Assembly: GCF_051348905.1 (NCBI RefSeq)
Contig: NC_135238.1
Coordinates: 92,627,988 to 92,691,987 of the forward strand
DNA from: Ranitomeya variabilis
Taxonomy: Eukaryota > Chordata > Amphibia > Anura > Dendrobatidae
DNA: 64,000 bases
Direction: 5' to 3'
Shown piece after piece: positions 56,192 through 64,000 of the stretch. Within the stretch, counting starts at the first letter, position 1; every line of letters begins with the position of its first letter. Both the position numbers and the translations under genes were made by a program. The notes below the pieces were generated by a model, which saw nothing but the letters and a program-made list of their open reading frames with translations, was not told the DNA's origin and searched no databases.

Positions 56192-56265
56192 GGCACTGTG
56201 GCTTAGTTGGTTAAAGCTCCTGTCTTGTAAACAGGAGACCCTGAGTTCGAATATCAGCAGTGCCT
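56192..56265 (+). tRNA. tRNA-Thr-TGT: tRNA-Thr (TGT), class A, T-stem variant
   Basis: G53·A61 mispair and base 26 T (AAGCTCCTG). Next: class E at 56384. Confidence 0.57.
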
Positions 56266-57579
56266 TGTTTCCATCATCATCTCACAAACTTGCCATGGCT
56301 ATGTCTCTACTGGTAGTGCAATTGTGAGATTAAGAGTTTCTTCTGCATAAGAAATGAACCAGTGCTCAGGTTTTAATGCATGTGGCACTGTGGCTTAGTT
56401 GGTTAAAGCGCCTGTCTTGTAAACAAGAGACACTGAGTTGAAATCTCAGCAGTGCTTTGTTTTCATCATCTCAGAAACAAACTTCCTATCTATTCAATCA
56501 TTCCTAATGTTTCCTACTTTTGTCCTTGCCGTGGCATTCCTTCTATCTGCCTATTCTGTATCATAAGCATGTGGCACTGTGGCTTAGTTGGTTAAAGCGC
56601 CTGTCTTGTAAACAAGAGACACTGAGTTGAAATCTCAGCAGTGCTTTGTTTTCATCATCTCAGAAACAAACCTCCTATCTTTTCTATCATGCCTATTCTG
56701 TATCATAAGCATGTGGCACTGTGGCTTAGTTGGTTAAAGCGCCTGTCTTGTAAACAAGAGACACTGAGTTGAAATCTCAGCAGTGCTTTGTTTTCATCAT
56801 CTCAGAAACAAACTTCCTATCTTTTCAATCATTCCTAATGTTTCCTACTTTTGTCCTTGCCGTGGCATTCCTTCTATCTGCCTATTCTGTATCATAAGCA
56901 TGTGGCACTGTGGCTTAGTTGGTTAAAGCGCGTGTCTTGTAAACAAGAGACACTGAGTTGAAATCTCAGCAGTGCTTTGTTTTCATCATCTCAGAAACAA
57001 ACTTCCTATCTTTTCAATCATTCCTAATGTTTCCTACTTTTGTCCTTGCCGTGGCATTCCTTCTATCTGCCTATTCTGTATCATAAGCATGTGGCACTGT
57101 GGCTTAGTTGGTTAAAGCGCCTGTCTTGTAAACAAGAGACACTGAGTTCAAATCTCAGCAGTGCTTTGTTTTCATCATCTCAGAAACAAACCTCCTATCT
57201 TTTCTATCATGCCTACTCTGTATCGTAAGCATGTGGCGCTGTGGCTTAGTTGGTTAAGGCGCCTGTCTTGTAAACGTGAGACCCTGAGTTCAAATCTCAG
57301 CAGAGCTTTGTTTTCATCATCTCAGAAACAAACCTCCTATCTTTTCTATCATACCTACTCTGTATCGTAAGCATGTGGTGCTGTGGCTTAGTTGGTTAAA
57401 GCGCCTGTCTTGTAAACAGGAGACACTGAGTTTGAATCTCAGCAGTTCTTTGTTTCCATCATCATCTCACAAATTTTCCATGGCTACGTCTCTACTGATA
57501 GTGCAATTGTGAGATTAAGAGTTTCTTCTGCATAAGAAATGAACCAGTGCTCAGGTTTTAATACATGTGGTAAGCATGT

Positions 57580-57653
57580 GACCCTGTGGCTTAGTTGGTT
57601 AAAGCACCTGTCTTATAAACGTGAGACCCTGAGTTCAAATCTCAGCAGTGCTT
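57580..57653 (+). pseudogene. Class B copy with anticodon TAT
   Basis: CTTATAA loop as at 52166, followed by the C/B hybrid at 57722. Duplicated at 59596 with offset 2016. Confidence 0.75.
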
Positions 57654-58630
57654 TGTTTTCATCATCTCAGAAACAAACCTCCTATCTTTTCTATCATGCC
57701 TACTCTGTATCGTAAGCATGTGGCGCTGTGGCTTAGTTGGTTAAGGCGCCTGTCTTGTAAACGTGAGACCCTGAGTTCAAATCTCAGCAGTGCTTTGTTT
57801 TCATCATCTCAGAAACAAACCTCCTATCTTTTCTATCATACCTACTCTGTATCGTAAGCATGTGGCGCTGTGGCTTAGTTGGTTAAAGCGCCTGTCTTGT
57901 AAACAGGAGACACTGAGTTTAAATCTCAGCAGTTCTTTGTTTCCATCATCTCACAAATTTACCATGGCTACGTCTCTACTGATAGTGCAATTGTGAGATT
58001 AAGAGTTTCTTCTGCATAAGAAATGAACCAGTGCTCAGGTTTTAATACATGTGGTAAGCATGTGACCCTGTGGCTTAGTTGGTTAAGGCGACTGTCTTGT
58101 AAACAAGAGACACTGAGTTGAAATCTCAGCAGTGCTTTGTTTTCATCATCTCAGAAACAAACTTCCTATCTTTTCAATCATTCCTAATGTTTCCTACTTT
58201 TGTCCTTGCCGTGGCATTCCTTCTATCTGCCTATTCTGTATCATAAGCATGTGGCACTGTGGCTTAGTTGGTTAAAGCGCCTGTCTTGTAAACAAGAGAC
58301 ACTGAGTTGAAATATCAGCAGTGCTTTGTTTTCATCATCTCAGAAACAAACTTCCTATCTTTTCAATCATTCCTAATGTTTCCTACTTTTGTCCTTGCCG
58401 TGGCATTCCTTCTATCTGCCTATTCTGTATCATAAGCATGTGGCACTGTGGCTTTGTTGGTTAAAGTGCCTGTCTTGTAAACAAGAGACACTGAGTTGAA
58501 ATCTCAGCAGTGCTTTGTTTTCATCATCTAAGAAACAAACTTCCTATCTTTTCAATCATTCCTAATGTTTCCTACTTTTGTCCTTGCCGTGGCATTCCTT
58601 CTATCTGCCTATTCTGTATCATAAGCATGT

Positions 58631-58704
58631 GGCACTGTGGCTTAGTTGGTTAAAGCACCTGTCTTGTAAACAGGAGACCCTGAGTTCGAATCTCAGCAGT
58701 GCCT
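58631..58704 (+). tRNA. tRNA-Thr-TGT: tRNA-Thr (TGT), fully paired class A
   Basis: All stems paired, A26; copy of 53406 at offset 5225. Next: class D at 58823. Confidence 0.84.
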
Positions 58705-59011
58705 TGTTTCCATCATTATCTCACAAACTTGCCATGGCTACGTCTCTACTGGTAGTGCAATTGTGAGATTAAGAGTTTCTTCTGCATAAGAAATGAACCA
58801 GTGCTCAGGTTTTAATGCATGTGACCCTGTGGCTTAGTTGGTTAAGGCGACAGTCTTGTAAACAAGAGACACTGAGTTGAAATCTCAGCAGTGCTTTGTT
58901 TTCATCATCTCAGAAACAAACTTCCTATCTTTTCAATCATTCCTAATGTTTCCTACTTTTGTCCTTGCCGTGGCATTCCTTCTATCTGCCTATTCTGTAT
59001 CATAAGCATGT

Positions 59012-59085
59012 GGCACTGTGGCTTAGTTGGTTAAAGCGCCTGTCTTGTAAACAGGAGACCCTGAGTTCGAATATCAGCAGTGCCT
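59012..59085 (+). tRNA. tRNA-Thr-TGT: tRNA-Thr (TGT), class A, T-stem variant
   Basis: G53·A61 mispair. Next: class E at 59204. Confidence 0.6.
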
Positions 59086-59392
59086 TGTTTCCATCATCAT
59101 CTCACAAACTTGCCATGGCTATGTCTCTACTGGTAGTGCAATTGTGAGATTAAGAGTTTCTTCTGCATAAGAAATGAACCAGTGCTCAGGTTTTAATGCA
59201 TGTGGCACTGTAGCTTAGTTGGTTAAAGCGCCTGTCTTGTAAACAAGAGACACTGAGTTGAAATCTCAGCAGTGCTTTGTTTTCATCATCTCAGAAACAA
59301 ACTTCCTATCTTTTCAATCATTCCTAATGTTTCCTACTTTTGTCGTTGCCGTGGCATTCCTTCTATCTGCCTATTCTGTATCATAAGCTTTT

Positions 59393-59466
59393 GGCACTGT
59401 GGCTTAGTTGGTTAAAGCGCCTGTCTTGTAAACAGGGGACCCTGAGTTCGAATCTCAGCAGTGCCT
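59393..59466 (+). tRNA. tRNA-Thr-TGT: tRNA-Thr (TGT), fully paired class A
   Basis: All stems paired with G26, as in the reference; the variable loop is GGACC instead of AGACC. The leader has AAGCTTTT. Next: class B at 59596. Confidence 0.83.
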
Positions 59467-59595
59467 TGTTTCCATCATCATCTCACAAACTTGGCATGGC
59501 TACGTCTCTACTAATAGTGCAATTGTGAGATTAAGAGTTTCTTCTGCATAAGAAATGAACCAGTGCTCAGGTTTTAATACATGTGGTAAGCATGT

Positions 59596-59669
59596 GACCC
59601 TGTGGCTTAGTTGGTTAAAGCACCTGTCTTATAAACGTGAGACCCTGAGTTCAAATCTCAGCAGTGCTT
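59596..59669 (+). pseudogene. Class B copy with anticodon TAT
   Basis: Offset-2016 copy of 57580, here preceded by the fully paired A at 59393. Confidence 0.75.
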
Positions 59670-60646
59670 TGTTTTCATCATCTCAGAAACAAACCTCCTA
59701 TCTTTTCTATCATGCCTACTCTGTATCGTAAGCATGTGGCGCTGTGGCTTAGTTGGTTAAGGCGCCTGTCTTGTAAACGTGAGACCCTGAGTTCAAATCT
59801 CAGCAGTGCTTTGTTTTCATCATCTCAGAAACAAACCTCCTATCTTTTCTATCATACCTACTCTGTATCGTAAGCATGTGGCGCTGTGGCTTAGTTGGTT
59901 AAAGCGCCTGTCTTGTAAACAGGAGACACTGAGTTTAAATCTCAGCAGTTCTTTGTTTCCATCATCTCACAAATTTACCATGGCTACGTCTCTACTGATA
60001 GTGCAATTGTGAGATTAAGAGTTTCTTCTGCATAAGAAATGAACCAGTGCTCAGGTTTTAATACATGTGGTAAGCATGTGACCCTGTGGCTTAGTTGGTT
60101 AAGGCGACTGTCTTGTAAACAAGAGACACTGAGTTGAAATCTCAGCAGTGCTTTGTTTTCATCATCTCAGAAACAAACTTCCTATCTTTTCAATCATTCC
60201 TAATGTTTCCTACTTTTGTCCTTGCCGTGGCATTCCTTCTATCTGCCTATTCTGTATCATAAGCATGTGGCACTGTGGCTTAGTTGGTTAAAGCGCCTGT
60301 CTTGTAAACAAGAGACACTGAGTTGAAATCTCAGCAGTGCTTTGTTTTCATCATCTCAGAAACAAACTTCCTATCTTTTCAATCATTCCTAATGTTTCCT
60401 ACTTTTGTCCTTGCCGTGGCATTCCTTCTATCTGCCTATTCTGTATCATAAGCATGTGGCACTGTGGCTTTGTTGGTTAAAGCGCCTGTCTTGTAAACAA
60501 GAGACACTGAGTTGAAATCTCAGCAGTGCTTTGTTTTCATCATCTAAGAAACAAACTTCCTATCTTTTCAATCATTCCTAATGTTTCCTACTTTTGTCCT
60601 TGCCGTGGCATTCCTTCTATCTGCCTATTCTGTATCATAAGCATGT

Positions 60647-60720
60647 GGCACTGTGGCTTAGTTGGTTAAAGCACCTGTCTTGTAAACAGGAGACCCTGAG
60701 TTCGAATCTCAGCAGTGCCT
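60647..60720 (+). tRNA. tRNA-Thr-TGT: tRNA-Thr (TGT), fully paired class A
   Basis: All stems paired, A26; copy of 58631 at offset 2016. Next: class D at 60839. Confidence 0.84.
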
Positions 60721-61027
60721 TGTTTCCATCATTATCTCACAAACTTGCCATGGCTACGTCTCTACTGGTAGTGCAATTGTGAGATTAAGAGTTTCTTCTG
60801 CATAAGAAATGAACCAGTGCTCAGGTTTTAATGCATGTGACCCTGTGGCTTAGTTGGTTAAGGCGACAGTCTTGTAAACAAGAGACACTGAGTTGAAATC
60901 TCAGCAGTGCTTTGTTTTCATCATCTCAGAAACAAACTTCCTATCTTTTCAATCATTCCTAATGTTTCCTACTTTTGTCCTTGCCGTGGCATTCCTTCTA
61001 TCTGCCTATTCTGTATCATAAGCATGT

Positions 61028-61101
61028 GGCACTGTGGCTTAGTTGGTTAAAGCGCCTGTCTTGTAAACAGGAGACCCTGAGTTCGAATATCAGCAGTGCC
61101 T
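61028..61101 (+). tRNA. tRNA-Thr-TGT: tRNA-Thr (TGT), class A, T-stem variant
   Basis: G53·A61 mispair; copy of 59012. Next: class E at 61220. Confidence 0.6.
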
Positions 61102-62492
61102 TGTTTCCATCATCATCTCACAAACTTGCCATGGCTATGTCTCTACTGGTAGTGCAATTGTGAGATTAAGAGTTTCTTCTGCATAAGAAATGAACCAGTG
61201 CTCAGGTTTTAATGCATGTGGCACTGTGGCTTAGTTGGTTAAAGCGCCTGTCTTGTAAACAAGAGACACTGAGTTGAAATCTCAGCAGTGCTTTGTTTTC
61301 ATCATCTCAGAAACAAACTTCCTATCTATTCAATCATTCCTAATGTTTCCTACTTTTGTCCTTGCCGTGGCATTCCTTCTATCTGCCTATTCTGTATCAT
61401 AAGCATGTGGCACTGTGGCTTAGTTGGTTAAAGCGCCTGTCTTGTAAACAAGAGACACTGAGTTGAAATCTCAGCAGTGCTTTGTTTTCATCATCTCAGA
61501 AACAAACCTCCTATCTTTTCTATCATGCCTATTCTGTATCATAAGCATGTGGCACTGTGGCTTAGTTGGTTAAAGCGCCTGTCTTGTAAACAAGAGACAC
61601 TGAGTTGAAATCTCAGCAGTGCTTTGTTTTCATCATCTCAGAAACAAACTTCCTATCTTTTCAATCATTCCTAATGTTTCCTACTTTTGTCCTTGCCGTG
61701 GCATTCCTTCTATCTGCCTATTCTGTATCATAAGCATGTGGCACTGTGGCTTAGTTGGTTAAAGCGCGTGTCTTGTAAACAAGAGACACTGAGTTGAAAT
61801 CTCAGCAGTGCTTTGTTTTCATCATCTCAGAAACAAACTTCCTATCTTTTCAATCATTCCTAATGTTTCCTACTTTTGTCCTTGCCGTGGCATTCCTTCT
61901 ATCTGCCTATTCTGTATCATAAGCATGTGGCACTGTGGCTTAGTTGGTTAAAGCGCCTGTCTTGTAAACAAGAGACACTGAGTTGAAATCTCAGCAGTGC
62001 TTTGTTTTCATCATCTCAGAAACAAACTTCCTATCTTTTCAATCATTCCTAATGTTTCCTACTTTTGTCCTTGCCGTGGCATTCCTTCTATCTGCCTATT
62101 CTGTATCATAAGCATGTGGCACTGTGGCTTAGTTGGTTAAAGCGCGTGTCTTGTAAACAAGAGACACTGAGTTGAAATCTCAGCAGTGCTTTGTTTTCAT
62201 CATCTCAGAAACAAACTTCCTATCTTTTCAATCATTCCTAATGTTTCCTACTTTTGTCCTTGCCGTGGCATTCCTTCTATCTGCCTATTCTGTATCATAA
62301 GCATGTGGCACTGTGGCTTAGTTGGTTAAAGCGCCTGTCTTGTAAACAAGAGACACTGAGTTGAAATCTCAGCAGTGCTTTTTCATCATCTCAGAAACAA
62401 ACTTCCTATCTTTTCAATCATTCCTAATGTTTCCTACTTTTGTCCTTGCCGTGGCATTCCTTCTATCTGCCTATTCTATATCTTAAGCATGT

Positions 62493-62566
62493 GGCACTGT
62501 GGCTTAGTTGGTTAAAGCGCCTGTCTTGTAAACAGGAGACCCTGACTTCGAGTCTCAGCAGTGCCT
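62493..62566 (+). tRNA. tRNA-Thr-TGT: tRNA-Thr (TGT), class A, degraded T arm
   Basis: The T arm reads CTGACTTCGAGTCTCAG: C53·C61 mispair and T-loop change A59 to G. Other stems are paired. Next: class D at 62685. Confidence 0.55.
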
Positions 62567-63582
62567 TGTTTCCATCATCATCTCACAAACTTGGCATGGC
62601 TACGTCTCTACTAATAGTGCAATTGTGAGATTAAGAGTTTCTTCTGCATAAGAAATGAACCAGTGCTCAGGTTTTACTGCATGTGACCCTGTGGCTTAGA
62701 TGGTTAAGGCGACTGTCTTGTAAACAAGAGACACTGAGTTGAAATCTCAGCAGTGCTTTGTTTTCATCATCTCAGAAACAAACTTCCTATCTATTCAATC
62801 ATTCCTAATGTTTCCTACTTTTGTCCTTGCCGTGGCATTCCTTCTATCTGCCTATTCTGTATCATAAGCATGTGGCACTGTGGCTTAGTTGGTTAAAGCG
62901 CCTGTCTTGTAAACAAGAGACACTGAGTTGAAATCTCAGCAGTGCTTTGTTTTCATCATCTCAGAAACAAACCTCCTATCTTTTCTATCATGCCTATTCT
63001 GTATCATAAGCATGTGGCACTGTGGCTTAGTTGGTTAAAGCGCCTGTCTTGTAAACAAGAGACACTGAGTTGAAATCTCAGCAGTGCTTTGTTTTCATCA
63101 TCTCAGAAACAAACTTCCTATCTTTTCAATCATTCCTAATGTTTCCTACTTTTGTCCTTGCCGTGGCATTCCTTCTATCTGCCTATTCTGTATCATAAGC
63201 ATGTGGCACTGTGGCTTAGTTGGTTAAAGCGCGTGTCTTGTAAACAAGAGACACTGAGTTGAAATCTCAGCAGTGCCTTGTTTTCATCATCTCAGAAACA
63301 AACTTCCTATCTTTTCAATCATTCCTAATGTTTCCTACTTTTGTCCTTGCCGTGGCATTCCTTCTATCTGCCTATTCTGTATCATAAGCATGTGGCACTG
63401 TGGCTTAGTTGGTTAAAGCGCCTGTCTTGTAAACAAGAGACACTGAGTTGAAATCTCAGCAGTGCTTTGTTTTCATCATCTCAGAAACAAACTTCCTATC
63501 TTTTCAATCATTCCTAATGTTTCCTACATTTGTCCTTGCCGTGGCATTCCTTCTATCTGCCTATTCTGTATCTTAAGCATGT

Positions 63583-63656
63583 GGCGCTGTGGCTTAGTTG
63601 GTTAAAGCGCCTGTCTTGTAAACAGGAGACCCTGAGTTCGAATCTCAGCAGTGCCT
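63583..63656 (+). tRNA. tRNA-Thr-TGT: tRNA-Thr (TGT), fully paired class A-like copy
   Basis: All stems pair, with one G4·T69 wobble because the start is GGCGCTG, as in class C. T arm and CAGTGCC end are those of A. It may be nearest to the common ancestor of A and C. Next: class D at 63775. Confidence 0.82.
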
Positions 63657-63963
63657 TGTTTCCATCATCATCTCACAAACTTGCCATGGCTACGTCTCTA
63701 CTAATAGTGCAATTGTGAGATTAAGAGTTTCTTCTGCATAAGAAATGAACCAGTGCTCAGGTTTTAATGCATGTGACCCTGTGGCTTAGTTGGTTAAGGC
63801 GCCTGTCTTGTAAACAAGAGACACTGAGTTGAAATCTCAGCAGTGCTTTGTTTTCATCATCTCAGAAAGAAACTTCCTATCTTTTCAATCATTCCTAATG
63901 TTTCCTACTTTTGTCCTTGCCGTGGCATTCCTTCTATCTGCCTATTCTGTATCATAAGCATGT

Positions 63964-64000
63964 GGCACTGTGGCTTAGCTGGTTAAAGCGCCTGTCTTGT
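63964..64000 (+). tRNA. tRNA-Thr-TGT: tRNA-Thr (TGT), class A, 5' part cut by window end
   Basis: GGCACTG start and D arm GCTTAGCTGG (T16/T17 region changed to C), ending within the anticodon loop at the window edge. Confidence 0.7.

Larger units (their letters stand above)
1..64000 (+). repeat. Tandem array of tRNA-Thr-derived monomers (about 348 copies)
   Basis: Every stretch of the window belongs to one of five related monomer classes (A to E), all in the same orientation. Each has a 74-base tRNA-like part and a spacer. The tRNA part always keeps GGCTTAGTTGG-like D-arm sequence and, with few exceptions, the anticodon-loop region CTGTCTTGTAAAC. Spacers fall in two related families. Family 1 follows B, D and E, begins TTTGTTTTCATCATC and is 68 or 115 bases long. 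Family 2 follows A and C, begins TTGTTTCC and is 118 or 129 bases long. The shared spacer starts show that one ancestral tRNA gene plus flank was duplicated. No stretch over 300 bases lies outside this scheme, and the array continues beyond both window ends. Confidence 0.97.
46474..64000 (+). repeat. Array segment 5: heterogeneous, rich in class E chimeras
   Basis: Class starts: D 46474, 49038, 50314, 51585, 52839, 53598, 53990, 55244, 56003, 58064, 58823, 60080, 60839, 62685, 63775; B 47233, 47578, 48112, 48693, 49430, 49969, 50895, 51240, 52166, 54571, 57580, 59596; C-TTT 47375; C-TGT 48835, 50111, 51037, 51382, 52639, 55044, 57377, 57864, 59880; C/B hybrids 52308, 54713, 57235, 57722, 59738; a C/D hybrid 47720; E 46663, 46852, 48301, 50503, 51774, 52497, 53028, 53217, 54179, 54902, 55433, 55622, 56384, 56573, 56715, 56904, 57093, 58253, 58442, 59204, 60269, 60458, 61220, 61409, 61551, 61740, 61929, 62118, 62307, 62874, 63016, 63205, 63394. 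The A-B-C-D order breaks down and runs of up to seven E copies occur. Confidence 0.88.

Noticed and set aside
1-64000. CRISPR array
   Set aside because: Regular repeats are present, but the spacers are nearly identical from unit to unit and are 68-129 bases long, and the repeats are tRNA cloverleaves. No cas-like gene is present.
1-64000. tRNA-derived SINE cluster
   Set aside because: Copies are strictly head-to-tail with shared flanks on both sides. There are no poly-A tails, no target-site duplications and no dispersed orientation, so retroposition is not the source of the array.
1-64000. Retrovirus or LTR element using a tRNA-Thr primer site
   Set aside because: Full-length tRNA sequences in tandem, not 18-base primer-binding sites, are present, and there is no LTR or coding region anywhere.
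1-64000. Genes or elements on the minus strand
   Set aside because: I looked for inverted monomers, long frames and other tRNA types on the complementary strand and saw none that are independent of the + strand repeat.

Overview
The whole 64 kb window is one head-to-tail array of tRNA-threonine genes and tRNA-derived copies. I count about 348 monomers, all on the + strand, with no inverted copy, no protein gene and no unrelated insertion. Each monomer is a 74-base tRNA-like segment followed by a spacer of 68, 115, 118 or 129 bases. The array runs off both ends: base 1 lies inside a monomer, and so does base 64000. The best copies fold as a complete eukaryotic tRNA-Thr with anticodon TGT (UGU, reading ACA), U73, an intragenic Pol III A box TGGCTTAGTTGG and B box AGTTCGAATCT, no intron and no encoded CCA. 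The body resembles the vertebrate nuclear tRNA-Thr(AGT) family as I remember it. I therefore infer a vertebrate genome with amplified tRNA clusters, but the window holds nothing else to fix the species.

Monomers fall into five classes. Class A (95 copies, three of them partial or chimeric) is the gene-like class. About a dozen A copies pair fully, most have one mispair (C49 with A65), and several inherited sub-lineages carry further acceptor or stem mispairs. Class B (61) starts GACCCTG and has damaged acceptor and anticodon stems. Class C (63 plus a partial one) starts GGCGCTG or GGTGCTG, has a damaged acceptor, and in 30 copies carries anticodon TTT (Lys-type) instead of TGT. Class D (88) starts GACCCTG, has a broken anticodon stem and has lost C56 of the B box. 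Class E (38) is a chimera with an A-like 5' half and a D-like 3' half. Two more monomers join a C-like start to a D-like end. B, D and E copies mostly have a TTTT run just after the tRNA. A and C copies mostly do not.

The organisation is nested. Monomers pair into D-A dimers (392 bp) and B-C dimers (345 bp, shortened by a 47-bp spacer deletion). Dimers join into a D-A-B-C tetramer of 737 bp, or 726/715 bp when one or two spacers lack an 11-bp segment. Tetramers and dimers are grouped into larger repeats. Bases 1-7145 are mostly plain tetramers. Bases 7146-22366 are four copies of a 3.4-4.4 kb super-repeat. Bases 22367-34307 are a mixed region with skipped and chimeric monomers. Bases 34308-46473 contain nested duplications with offsets 1318, 4669 and 5987 bp. 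Bases 46474-64000 are the most heterogeneous, rich in class E, with 2.0-5.2 kb duplications. This pattern fits repeated unequal crossing-over and gene conversion.

Functionally, the window is a tRNA-Thr satellite with a minority of potentially active UGU genes scattered among decaying copies. Whether any copy is transcribed cannot be read from the sequence. Positions below use standard tRNA numbering. Monomer coordinates include discriminator base 73.
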